From contig JAIBCC010000020.1 in the NCBI GenBank assembly GCA_019694395.1, positions 52,539 through 116,538 of the forward strand: a DNA stretch of 64,000 bases, written 5' to 3'. The stretch's first letter is position 1; the number at the start of each line of letters is the position of its first letter. Shown in pieces: positions 31,433 to 39,744 of the stretch. Source of the stretch: Pyrinomonadaceae bacterium (GTDB taxonomy: Bacteria; Acidobacteriota; Blastocatellia; Pyrinomonadales; Pyrinomonadaceae). Under the pieces are notes generated by a model. It saw nothing but the letters and a program-made list of their open reading frames with translations, searched no databases and was not told where the DNA came from. The position numbers and the translations under genes were made by a program.

Positions 31433-31519
31433 CTTTTTTTACGAGCATTGGTAGTAGTTAATTATCGCGGTTAAAATTTAGTTTTTTAATCTACCAACCT
31501 AAATTCTGAGGAATAATTA

Positions 31520-34519
31520 ATGAAAATCAAGAATTGCTTGTATTTGCTGACGCTTCTGATTGCGTTTTCAGTATTTGTTGTGCTGCCAATCAAAGCACAG
31601 TCTCCAAACACGGCTTCAATGACTGTTTTTGTGGTTGACCAAAATGGTGCAGCCGTGCCGGGCGCAAAAATTTCAGTTGTAAATTCTGCGACAAGTGCAA
31701 CCCGTGAAGTCGTTTCGGGAAACGAAGGAAGTGCAACAATTCCTGCTTTGTCACTAACGGGAACTTATACGATTAGCGTGTCCAAAGTCGGATTCGGCAA
31801 CGAAGAACGCAAAGATATTACATTGCGTTCAGGCGAAACGGCGACTTTGAAAGTTCAGCTTTCAGTTGGTTCACAAAAAGCCGAAGTTACTATTTACGGA
31901 ACAACAGATGGCGTTCGCGCGGATTCGCAAATCGGAAAACGGCTTGACAGTCCAACGATTGACGAAACACCGGTTTTGGGACGAAAAGTGACGACTTTGC
32001 CGCTTTTGAATTCAGCCTTCAGACAAGCCAAAGGCACAGGCGATTTATTTGTTAATGCTACCTATTTTGTCACGGGAGTTGGCGGACGGCGTTCAACTAC
32101 GGTTGTGCTTGACGGCGCAAACAATGATGAAGGTTGGGGCAGACAAACCGCGATTGCAACGCTTCCGCTCGGCGCAGTTCAGGAAGTAAATGTTCTCTCC
32201 AATGCTTTTTCAGCGGAATACGGTTGGACATCGGGACCGGCTTTGAACTTTGTGACCAAATCCGGCACAAATGAATTTCACGGCGAAGGATTATTTATGT
32301 TCCGTCCCGGCAAATGGCAAGCGGAAACATTTTCGACCAAAAATTTCTGTCCGCCTTCGGTTTCAAGCTGTGCTACACCGACCACGCTTCAATCAATCAG
32401 TCCGGTAGATATTCCTGACAAATTATTGCAGTATTCAGGTGCAATCGGCGGACCGATCATCAAAGACAAAACTTTCTTTTTCGCCACCGCTGATAGCACA
32501 CGCCAAGACAGAACAACTTTTCTTTCGACAACCTTGCCTACTTTTTTATTACCGGCGGACGGACACCTTGATTACACAGGGCATTATCGCCAATTTTTGT
32601 TTAATGGGCGGGTTGACCACAGATTCACGCCGAATCAAAATCTGATGGTTCGTTTTAATGTTGACCGATTCTTTGACGATAATCCGCAGGATGCGGTCGG
32701 CGGAACCAATGCGCCAAGCGTCGCCCGCAAATATTCGCGCCGTTCGTGGACAACTCAGGTTAATTACACAACTGTTATCAATGCAAATTTGCTAAATGAA
32801 GCCCGTTTTGCTTATCTGCACGGTGATCCGGTGACAAAATGGGAAGCTCAGACTCTTTCAACCGCTTACACCCGTTCCGGTAATGTGCCGTTCACTATCG
32901 GACAATCGCGCCAATCCAATATTTACAGTCATCAGACCCAAATCTCGGATACGCTTTCATGGACGACTGGGAAAAATTATATTCGTTTTGGCGGCAGTGT
33001 GATTTTCCATAAATCCGGCGGAACGGGAAATGAACCGGGATTAGCTACGCTCGGCACATTTACTTTCAAAAATACAACTACTGCACCGTTTGACCAATTA
33101 ACTTTGACTGATGTTCAAAATTATACTCAGCCGATAAATTTTGGGATTAGCCGTTATGATTTGAGCCAAAGACTTTACACGGGATTTTTCCAGGATAGTA
33201 TCCGTGTGCGTCCTGATTTTACACTTGATATTGGTTTTCGTTATGATCGCCAGTCTCTGACCGATGCCAAGAAAAATTTTGCGCCACGCATTGGTTTCGG
33301 CTGGAACCCGGGAGGTGATGCCCGCACTGCAATTCGCGGCGGGTATGGAATGTATTACACCCAAATCCGTTCAAACGCGGTTGCCGCATATCTGGTCAGC
33401 GGACTTGACGGATTAACGACATATACTGCGGTTTCAGGGCAGACGGGCTTTCCGACTTGTTTGACAGGTTCGTGTTTGCCAGTCAATGTTGATCCAAAAG
33501 TCCTATTGGCATCACAACTTCCGGCTCGTGACATCACCATCAAAGCCGGATTGCGTTCATTTTACCAAGCCCAATTTACCCGCTACGGATTAAATTTTGA
33601 TCTATTGCAAAATTATCCCGATAAACTGGAAAATCCGCGTAGTCAGGTAATTTCTATCGGTGCAGAACGTGAATTTTTGAAAGGCTTGTTCTTTGGTGCG
33701 GACTTTGTGCATCAGCATCTCAGCGGAATTGACCGCACGGTTGATTTGAATGCTCCGTCAATTTTTGACCGCACCGCTCCCGGACAGACCAGAACCGTCG
33801 CGGCGGCAAATGCGACCCGTCCGATTTTACCTGTCAACGGCGGAGTTCGGCAGATCAATGTTTTGATGAATTTAGGCGTTGCCGATTACAACGGTTTGCA
33901 AACTCAATTTAGCTATCGCGGCAATTCGCGGATGTTCGCCTCGGTCAGCTACACACTTTCTAAAACAACCAATACGAGCGAACCTGACGGCAACGGAATT
34001 GCGCCAAATCAAAGCATTCTCGCGCGATTGGGTGAAGATGAACGCGGACCAAGCCTGCTCGACCAGCGACACCGCACAGTAATTACTTTTAGTTATCGTT
34101 TTCCATTCAATTTTACGGCGGGAACTTTGACTATGCTGGCTTCGGCGCGTCCTTTTAGCGCGACAACCGGAGTTGATAACAACGGAGACGGCGCAAATAA
34201 TGATCGTCCGGTCATCAATGGAGTGGTAATCGGCAAATCCGCTTTTCGCGGCTCAATGACGCAGGATGTGGGAATTTTTGTCGAAAATCGGATCAGATTT
34301 AGCGAACGCACCAGCCTTTTATTAAGATTAGAAGGCTTTAATCTTTTCAATCACGGAAATTTTCTCGGTCGCGGACAAACAATTTACGGAGATGCGGCTA
34401 CCCCCAGCACTACCTTCGGTCAGTTTGTAGCAGCCGGTTCGGCTACGAGCGCGATACCCGCATTTGCCAATATTGATCCGCCGCGAATGTTTCAACTACA
34501 GGCGAGATTTAACTTTTAA
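31520..34519 (+). CDS. Oar-type TonB-dependent outer-membrane receptor
   Basis: A 999-residue second member of the same family as the upstream receptor but clearly divergent. Signal peptide to about residue 30; regulatory-like beta-sandwich (SMTVFVVDQNGAAVPGAKISVV...GTYTISVSKVGFG); plug with TTVVLDGANNDEGWG and VNVLSNAFSAEYG; long barrel with repeated aromatic-ended strands; C-terminus FQLQARFNF. It has its own ribosome-binding site (GAGGAAT before ATG 31520). Adjacency of two such receptors suggests local duplication followed by divergence. Substrate unknown, and no partner lipoprotein (SusD-like) is next to it. Confidence 0.88.
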   Translation: MKIKNCLYLLTLLIAFSVFVVLPIKAQSPNTASMTVFVVDQNGAAVPGAKISVVNSATSATREVVSGNEGSATIPALSLTGTYTISVSKVGFGNEERKDITLRSGETATLKVQLSVGSQKAEVTIYGTTDGVRADSQIGKRLDSPTIDETPVLGRKVTTLPLLNSAFRQAKGTGDLFVNATYFVTGVGGRRSTTVVLDGANNDEGWGRQTAIATLPLGAVQEVNVLSNAFSAEYGWTSGPALNFVTKSGTNEFHGEGLFMFRPGKWQAETFSTKNFCPPSVSSCATPTTLQSISPVDIPDKLLQYSGAIGGPIIKDKTFFFATADSTRQDRTTFLSTTLPTFLLPADGHLDYTGHYRQFLFNGRVDHRFTPNQNLMVRFNVDRFFDDNPQDAVGGTNAPSVARKYSRRSWTTQVNYTTVINANLLNEARFAYLHGDPVTKWEAQTLSTAYTRSGNVPFTIGQSRQSNIYSHQTQISDTLSWTTGKNYIRFGGSVIFHKSGGTGNEPGLATLGTFTFKNTTTAPFDQLTLTDVQNYTQPINFGISRYDLSQRLYTGFFQDSIRVRPDFTLDIGFRYDRQSLTDAKKNFAPRIGFGWNPGGDARTAIRGGYGMYYTQIRSNAVAAYLVSGLDGLTTYTAVSGQTGFPTCLTGSCLPVNVDPKVLLASQLPARDITIKAGLRSFYQAQFTRYGLNFDLLQNYPDKLENPRSQVISIGAEREFLKGLFFGADFVHQHLSGIDRTVDLNAPSIFDRTAPGQTRTVAAANATRPILPVNGGVRQINVLMNLGVADYNGLQTQFSYRGNSRMFASVSYTLSKTTNTSEPDGNGIAPNQSILARLGEDERGPSLLDQRHRTVITFSYRFPFNFTAGTLTMLASARPFSATTGVDNNGDGANNDRPVINGVVIGKSAFRGSMTQDVGIFVENRIRFSERTSLLLRLEGFNLFNHGNFLGRGQTIYGDAATPSTTFGQFVAAGSATSAIPAFANIDPPRMFQLQARFNF

Positions 34520-34533
34520 GTGATTGGAAAGAC

Positions 34534-34568
34534 ACAGGGATAGAATATTACTTAATTTTTATCCCTGT
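34534..34568. terminator. Terminator between receptor and M56 genes
   Basis: ACAGGGATA / TATCCCTGT perfect 9-bp stem followed by AATTTTTTATT, between convergent genes. Confidence 0.8.
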
Positions 34569-34574
34569 AATTTT

Positions 34575-35564
34575 TTATTGCAGAATTGCGACGATCTTTT
34601 CTAAAACGGAATGGATTCGGAAAAGAAAATTGTAATTAGTGGCTAAAACTATTGTTATTAGCGAGATAATAATGCAGCAAACAATGTAAATGATCTTAAA
34701 ATTAAACGAAATTTCCGGCTTTGTTAATTTTGAGATTTCCAATAAACGCCGCACCCGCCAGGTTACATCCACCTCTTGATTTTCAATTAAAAACGCACCC
34801 AACGGCATTGTTGCTGTTGCGTTCGTTGGAACCATTTTTGCAATTTTAATTAACGCAGAAGCAAGATTTAATGCGGTTTCTTTATTGCTTTGGGCTGCAT
34901 ATTCATCAGCCGCCGATTCGGAATTTTCCGCCCACGCCTTTTCAAGTTTTTTTCCCATCGGAAAAACGAGTAGATCACGACCAATCCGTAGCAAAACCCG
35001 TTTTAGATTATCGCGCGTAACCAAATGTCCTGTTTCGTGTTCAATTGCAGCAGCTAATTCTGCTTCACTGAGAGTCGAAAAAATCTGTTCGGCAATGAAT
35101 AATTTCGGACGAAAAACGCCAACTACCGCAATCACCGGAAACGGATGCCGGAGCTGATAAACAGGCAGTGAAATATTTTCAATAAAAATCGGTTCAGAGT
35201 AATGCAGCCAACTTTTTATTAATTGTCGAGTTTTCCACCAGGTTCCGAATACGCGATAAACAGCAACAATAATTCCGAAAATTGAAATCAGAGCCGGAAC
35301 GGCAAGCTTGAATGTTACAGTTTCATTCTCCGAATGAGGCTCAAACAATAAATACGCCGGGATCAGAAAAGCCAAAACGAAAATGATCGTCAAAAAAAGA
35401 GGAAAAATACGGAGCAAAAAAATAAATTGTGTTCGTTTTTGAGAAGAAAAACTTTGTGTCGATTTATCGAAAATACGCCAAACGACCGAAGCCGCCAGCG
35501 AAATCAAAATATTTAACACCAGCAGAAAGGCAAGTAATAATGATGCTCCGAGAAAATAATACAT
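34575..35564 (-). CDS. BlaR1/MecR1-like M56 membrane metallopeptidase
   Basis: A 329-residue inner-membrane zinc peptidase of family M56. N-terminal TM helices are at about 3-28, 48-74 and 87-105; the catalytic HETGH is at 176-180; ESAADEYAAQ near 215 supplies a likely third ligand. A last TM helix (KIIYIVCCIIISLITIVLA) is followed by only about 20 residues, so the external penicillin-binding sensor of true BlaR1 is missing. It starts inside the stop of the upstream blaI-like gene (TAATG), so the pair is translationally coupled. The likely role is to relieve repression by cleaving the repressor, in response to an unknown signal. Confidence 0.85.
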   Translation of the reverse strand: MYYFLGASLLLAFLLVLNILISLAASVVWRIFDKSTQSFSSQKRTQFIFLLRIFPLFLTIIFVLAFLIPAYLLFEPHSENETVTFKLAVPALISIFGIIVAVYRVFGTWWKTRQLIKSWLHYSEPIFIENISLPVYQLRHPFPVIAVVGVFRPKLFIAEQIFSTLSEAELAAAIEHETGHLVTRDNLKRVLLRIGRDLLVFPMGKKLEKAWAENSESAADEYAAQSNKETALNLASALIKIAKMVPTNATATMPLGAFLIENQEVDVTWRVRRLLEISKLTKPEISFNFKIIYIVCCIIISLITIVLATNYNFLFRIHSVLEKIVAILQ

Positions 35565-36007
35565 TAATCTTTATTTTGTAATTCCAGTCTTTTTTCCTGA
35601 ACCAATCTTTCAAGATCGTCTAATAATTCGCGATCCCGCTCGCTGACGGCATCAACGATACAAGCCAAAACCGGCTCAATATTTTCAGTTCCGGCATTAA
35701 GTAAAGTTTCAATTGCTGTTTCGGTCATACTCCGTTCCAATTCCTCAGCCGACAATCGCGGTGCATATAAAAATGCTTTGCCTGATTTTCGGCGCGTCAA
35801 AAAACCTTTTTTATACAGACGATCAAGGGTTGTCATGACGGTTGTATAAGCAAATTTATCATTAAAAGATTCGGCAACCTGACGCACGCTGGCTTCCTGC
35901 AAACGCCAGACTTCGTTCAAAGTCTCACGTTCCAGATTTCCAAGCGAAGCTGCAATCGCCTCCTGCGGAGAACGAAAACCGCGAATCAGAAATTTTGGAG
36001 TCTTCAT
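35564..36007 (-). CDS. BlaI/MecI/CopY-family transcriptional repressor
   Basis: A 147-residue winged-helix repressor. SPQEAIAASLGNLERETLNEVWRL is given in part here; the recognition region SVRQVAESFNDKFAYTTVMTTLDRLYKKGFL and wing RRKSGKAFLYAPRLS are diagnostic. I start at the Met encoded at 36007 (MKTPKFLIRGF). It is the first gene of a two-gene unit with the M56 peptidase, the classical arrangement for antibiotic- or stress-responsive derepression. I do not see a convincing TACA-type operator just upstream, and no beta-lactamase gene is nearby, so the regulon is unknown. Confidence 0.88.
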   Translation of the reverse strand: MKTPKFLIRGFRSPQEAIAASLGNLERETLNEVWRLQEASVRQVAESFNDKFAYTTVMTTLDRLYKKGFLTRRKSGKAFLYAPRLSAEELERSMTETAIETLLNAGTENIEPVLACIVDAVSERDRELLDDLERLVQEKRLELQNKD

Positions 36008-36040
36008 ATTTAGCGAGTATAGAATAATTTTGGAAAAAGA

Positions 36041-36144
36041 CAAATTTATCCACAGATGCACACAAATAGACACAAATGTTTTTGATACTTAATTCAGATT
36101 TAGCTATTGATTTTCAATCATTTATCTGTGTCCATCTGTGAAAA
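36041..36144. repeat. Intergenic imperfect inverted repeat (CACAGATG-type)
   Basis: The left arm (36041-36078, units CACAGATG, ACACAAAT, GACACAAATG) is mirrored by the right arm (36119-36144, complement of CACAGATGGACACAGAT). The internal near-tandem units and inverted arms resemble dispersed intergenic elements rather than a terminator. Confidence 0.65.
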
Positions 36145-36151
36145 TGATCTC

Positions 36152-36511
36152 TCAATCCTTGTGATTATTCGCTTTAACCCGAAACTCAACGATTTCGGCA
36201 ATTAAATCAAGCGGCATTGGTTTATCAATCGGAAACTGCACCGAACCTTTGCCTTGTTTGTATTTAGAAAGTTTTTCGGCAAAAGCTGCGTGTCCGGTCG
36301 GAGTTGCATAAAAACCGATGTGATTCTTAAAAGCCGCGAAATAAACCAGAGGTTTCTTGTTCAATTTATAACCCGGCATTCCGTAACTAATTAATTCTTC
36401 GGCTGCGGGTGCAGTCTTTTTGATAGTGGCACGGATTTCTTTCAAAATCGTTTGGATTTCTGCAGGAAAATCCTCAATGTATTCATCTACGTTTTTAATT
36501 GATTTGTTCAT
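36152..36511 (-). CDS. DUF1801 / YdhG-like protein
   Basis: A 119-residue soluble protein of the DUF1801 family (frataxin-like fold, sometimes called iron chaperone YdhG). The family pattern is visible: VDEYIEDFPAEIQTILKEIR, ELISYGMPGYKLNKKPLVYFAAFKNHIGFY, KYKQGKGSVQFPIDKPMPLDLI. No catalytic residues are known for the family. It is divergent from nadB. Confidence 0.85.
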   Translation of the reverse strand: MNKSIKNVDEYIEDFPAEIQTILKEIRATIKKTAPAAEELISYGMPGYKLNKKPLVYFAAFKNHIGFYATPTGHAAFAEKLSKYKQGKGSVQFPIDKPMPLDLIAEIVEFRVKANNHKD

Positions 36512-36606
36512 CAGCTAAATCATTAGCACATAAATTTTGCTAAATCAAAATTCTGACAAGCCTTTTAATTTGAATTTTTTCCCGCTAAAGTCCACAATTT
36601 CAAGAT

Positions 36607-38181
36607 ATGGCTTTGGAAACAGATTTTATTGTCATCGGGAGCGGAATTGCCGGATTGCGGGCGGCGATTGAAATTGCTCAGGCGGGTGCGCGGGTCACGG
36701 TTTTTACCAAACAAAAAACGGATGACTCAAATACCCAATACGCTCAGGGCGGTGTCGCAGTTGTGCTTTCGGATGATGATAATGCGGAACTTCACGAAGA
36801 AGATACGCTTTACGCAGGTGCAGGCTTGTGTGATGTTGAAGCGGTCAAAACTTTGGTCGAAGGCGGCACCAGATACATTCAGGAATTGATCGAATGGGGA
36901 ACTGAATTTGACCGCGAAGGCGGAAAACTCATTTTTACCAAAGAAGCCGCCCATTCCCGCCGCCGGATTTTGCACGCTCACGGCGACGCAACCGGAAAAG
37001 AAATTTCCCGCGCCCTGATCGCCAAAGCCAGACAAGAAAAAAATATTTCGATTCTTCCATTTACGGCAACTGAAGGTTTAATAGTCCGTGACGGACATTG
37101 TTGTGGAGTTCGTTATATTGATGCACTTCTTAAAGCTCCACGCGAGATGTTCGCTAAAGCCGTAATTCTCTGCACGGGCGGTGCGGGACAGATTTATTTG
37201 CACACGACTAATCCTGAGGTGGCAACCGGTGACGGAATGGCGATGGCATATTTTGCCGGAGCGGAAATCGCTGATATTGAATTTGTTCAATTTCATCCGA
37301 CGGTTTTAAGTCTTGAAAATGCTCCGCGTTTCCTTTTAAGCGAAGCAATGCGCGGCGAAGGCGGAATTTTACGAAACAAATACGGCGAGCGGTTTATGTT
37401 CAATTATCACGAACTTGGCGAGCTTGCTCCGCGTGATGTGGTTTCGCGCTCAATCGTGGCTGAAATGAAACGAACGGGAACTCGGACGGCTTTTTTGGAT
37501 ATGACCGAAAAAGACGAGGAATTTCTCAAACATCGTTTTCCGAAAATCTACGAAACTTGTAAATTTTACGGCTTAAATATTGCCAAAGACCTTTTGCCGG
37601 TCTCACCTGCCGTTCATTATTTTATGGGCGGAATGCGGACTGATTTGGACGGACGCTCAACCGTGACAGGACTTTACGGCGCAGGCGAAGTTACTTGCAC
37701 CGGAGTTCACGGCGCGAACCGTCTCGCCTCAAATTCGCTTTTGGAAGGATTGGTTTTTGGTGCCAGAGCCGGCGCAGCAGCATTGGCTGACAGTCAAAAG
37801 TCGAAAGTCGAAAGTCGAAAATCGGCAGACACAGACATTGGACATTGGACATTGGACATTGAACTTTCTACCGCCGTTAAAAAGCGTGTCAAACGTGTAA
37901 TGTGGGAAAGGGTTGGAATCGGCAGAAATGCAGATGATCTCCGTCGGGCAATCAAAGAATTTGAGCAAATCGAACAAGCAAAACTTGGAATTGCTTCACG
38001 AAATTTTGTAGCGGTAGCGAAATTAGTTGCTCAAGGCGCACTTTGGCGCGAAGAATCTCGCGGCGGACATTATCGTGACGATTTTCCAGAACGCGATGAC
38101 GAACATTTTCAAGTTCATTCAATTCAAAAACTCGGCGCAGAAATTTCAACCAGCGAAAAGATAAATTTTGTAGTTGATTAA
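36607..38181 (+). CDS. nadB: L-aspartate oxidase (NadB) with a repeat-encoded insertion
   Basis: FAD enzyme that oxidises L-aspartate to iminoaspartate, the first step of de novo NAD synthesis. The dinucleotide motif IGSGIAGLRAAIE is at 10-22; EAAHSRRRILHAHGDATG, VQFHPT and GAGEVTCTGVHGANRLASNSLLEGL are typical. After ARAGAAALAD the protein contains an insert of about 24 residues (about 396-419, QKSKVESRKS...GHWTLDIEL) encoded by two different heptamer arrays, placed in the linker between the flavin domain and the C-terminal helical domain. The frame is kept, so the enzyme is probably active. No nadA or nadC is adjacent. Confidence 0.93.
   Translation: MALETDFIVIGSGIAGLRAAIEIAQAGARVTVFTKQKTDDSNTQYAQGGVAVVLSDDDNAELHEEDTLYAGAGLCDVEAVKTLVEGGTRYIQELIEWGTEFDREGGKLIFTKEAAHSRRRILHAHGDATGKEISRALIAKARQEKNISILPFTATEGLIVRDGHCCGVRYIDALLKAPREMFAKAVILCTGGAGQIYLHTTNPEVATGDGMAMAYFAGAEIADIEFVQFHPTVLSLENAPRFLLSEAMRGEGGILRNKYGERFMFNYHELGELAPRDVVSRSIVAEMKRTGTRTAFLDMTEKDEEFLKHRFPKIYETCKFYGLNIAKDLLPVSPAVHYFMGGMRTDLDGRSTVTGLYGAGEVTCTGVHGANRLASNSLLEGLVFGARAGAAALADSQKSKVESRKSADTDIGHWTLDIELSTAVKKRVKRVMWERVGIGRNADDLRRAIKEFEQIEQAKLGIASRNFVAVAKLVAQGALWREESRGGHYRDDFPERDDEHFQVHSIQKLGAEISTSEKINFVVD
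37792..37819 (+). repeat. Heptamer array AGTCRAA x4 inside nadB
   Basis: AGTCAAA followed by three perfect AGTCGAA units, in frame within nadB, encoding part of the interdomain insert. Confidence 0.9.
37836..37863 (+). repeat. Heptamer array CATTGGA x3 plus one variant inside nadB
   Basis: Three perfect CATTGGA units and one CATTGAA unit, 16 bp after the AGTCGAA array; together they encode the rest of the nadB insert. Confidence 0.9.
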
Positions 38182-38185
38182 GAGA

Positions 38186-38287
38186 ATAAGTAGTTAGGTG
38201 ATTAGGTGAGTAAATCTGTTTCAAATGTTGGACAAAATGATTGATTACTTAGTTATTCAAGTCAAAAAATAATTACATAATCACCTA
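38186..38287. repeat. Intergenic imperfect inverted repeat (TTAGGTGA-type)
   Basis: The left arm carries two tandem TTAGGTGA units (about 38193-38209). The right arm (about 38271-38288) is the complement of ATTTAGGTGATTATGTAAT. It follows nadB but has no clean hairpin plus T run. Confidence 0.55.
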
Positions 38288-38325
38288 AATTTATTTTGAC
38301 TGATTTTGAATTTTCAAGGAAGAAA

Positions 38326-38436
38326 ATAATAATCAATAATTTGCCAAAAGCACACTTTAAAAACATCTTTATTCAGCATTTGGAGAATGAGATTTTGGTT
38401 TGTGATTTGAAAAACGATCAAGTTTTTTGTTGGTAA
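38326..38436 (+). pseudogene. Remnant of a PqqD-domain gene (paralogue of 41580-42356)
   Basis: This frame reads LPKAHFKNIFIQHLENEIL...CDLKNDQVFCW then stops. It aligns with residues 4-34 of the intact PqqD fusion (KPLARYENIVVQDLENEIL...CDLNDNRVLCL), with LENEILVCDL identical and the DNA there differing only at silent positions. No ATG exists: AAGGAAG at 38316-38322 precedes ATA codons at 38326 and 38329 where a start would be expected. Homology ends at about 38430, so the twin-arginine and cysteine-rich parts are lost. A hairpin resembling the one after the intact gene follows 80 bp later. Confidence 0.75.
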
Positions 38437-38512
38437 TTTTCGGAATGATTTACGGTTAAATGAAGGAAAAGTTTTCATTAAAAAACTTAAGTCCTCCTAC
38501 TGTCCCCCAAAA

Positions 38513-38552
38513 AAAGGACGTGAGGTTTAGAAAAAAAGAGTTTACGTCCTTT
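38513..38552 (+). terminator. Hairpin after the PqqD remnant
   Basis: AAAGGACGT / ACGTCCTTT, 9-bp stem with a 22-nt loop. The arms nearly match those of the terminator after the intact PqqD gene (AAAGGACG / CGTCCTTT at 42383-42419), suggesting that the terminator came along in the same duplication. The rest of 38182-38587 shows no gene. Confidence 0.65.
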
Positions 38553-38587
38553 GTAAAATTCGATACTTGGAGAAAATTTAGAACGAA

Positions 38588-39712
38588 ATGAATAAATCAG
38601 ATAATGACCGATCTCAAATAAATTTCTCTTTTCTGATTCTTTATTGGGCAATAATCTGTGTAATTATCGTCGCCGTTCTACTTTATTTTTCTTTTTACGC
38701 CGCAACTGCTGAATCAAGAAGTTATTTTGGAATGGCTTTGGCTTTATCCGGTGTATTTATGATGCCTATCTTCTTTTTCCTTTTTATTTTCAGCCTCAAC
38801 CACGCCAGAGTCCGCAAAATATTGAGCGGAGATTATTTTGTGCGTTGGGAATATCCGAAAAATTCGGGCAAAGGCGACGTTTATTTTTGCAGCGAAGGAG
38901 TTTACGATGCTGACAAGCCTAATAAAGCTCTCGATACATTCGGCAACACGTTTTTGGGTGCCGAAATTCCGTCTGATGATCCTTCGGTAATACGTTTTTC
39001 CAATCGCCAATACACCGGTTCAAGGTTTGAGACAACCCTCAGAACTCAGGATGTGGCGATTCCGCATGGAAAGGAAGAAGAAGCCAAAGAATTAGTCGAA
39101 CGTTTTCGGGAATATAGCGGACGGCGTTCAAAATATTCGAGAGATCAATGGCGTTATGTTTTGCCGTTGATAGGAATTATTCTCATCTGGTTTTTCGCTT
39201 TCTTTCAATTCGCTGCGATGCCTGCTGGACTTGAAGCTAAAAAAGACAGGGAACGGCAAATGAAAGAACGTCTTATTCAAGAGGATAAGAAGGAGATTAC
39301 ACCGCTTTGGAACAAAATCCGCCAAACTCTTGAACCCAAAATTGAGCAGCTTAAAACTTTGCCTGACGGTAAGTTGACTGCCAAAGAAGCAGGATTTGAC
39401 GAAAACTCGGAAGTTTTGACAGTGCTTCACGGACGATGTGCAAATGACGGATTTTATGTATCGGTAGTTTTGAAAAAAGGTGCGATCAGAAAATCTTATA
39501 ATGGCAATGAAACAGGAGCTTTTAATTACATAGCCAACTCACCGATTCCGACTAATCCGACAGAAAATTTCTGCAAACCGATGATTCAGGATTATTTTGA
39601 AGACAGAATTATTTTATCTGACGGATGGGTTTACGGCGAGGTTATTATTCGTCCTTATTTGCCAACAACGAGTCCTACGGCAAATTCGCAAACGAATAAG
39701 AATGGAAAGTAA
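38588..39712 (+). CDS. Membrane protein of unknown function
   Basis: A 374-residue protein I cannot assign. Two N-terminal membrane helices (about 12-37 and 47-73), a soluble region of about 110 residues with PH-like beta character (YFVRWEYPKNSGKGDVYFCSEGVY given in part), a third helix near 190-210 (WRYVLPLIGIILIWFFAFFQF), then a charged coiled segment (KKDRERQMKERLIQEDKKE) and a C-terminal globular domain with four cysteines. The tail is Thr/Asn-rich. It is probably anchored in the inner membrane with its C-terminus outside or inside (not determinable). Confidence 0.6.
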   Translation: MNKSDNDRSQINFSFLILYWAIICVIIVAVLLYFSFYAATAESRSYFGMALALSGVFMMPIFFFLFIFSLNHARVRKILSGDYFVRWEYPKNSGKGDVYFCSEGVYDADKPNKALDTFGNTFLGAEIPSDDPSVIRFSNRQYTGSRFETTLRTQDVAIPHGKEEEAKELVERFREYSGRRSKYSRDQWRYVLPLIGIILIWFFAFFQFAAMPAGLEAKKDRERQMKERLIQEDKKEITPLWNKIRQTLEPKIEQLKTLPDGKLTAKEAGFDENSEVLTVLHGRCANDGFYVSVVLKKGAIRKSYNGNETGAFNYIANSPIPTNPTENFCKPMIQDYFEDRIILSDGWVYGEVIIRPYLPTTSPTANSQTNKNGK

Positions 39713-39744
39713 TTATTCTTGCGCTGCCGTTTCAAACAGATTTT

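Noticed and set aside
28558..34519. SusCD-type glycan utilisation locus
   Set aside because: The two receptors are Oar-type; no SusD-like lipoprotein or glycosidase is adjacent, and a terminator separates them.
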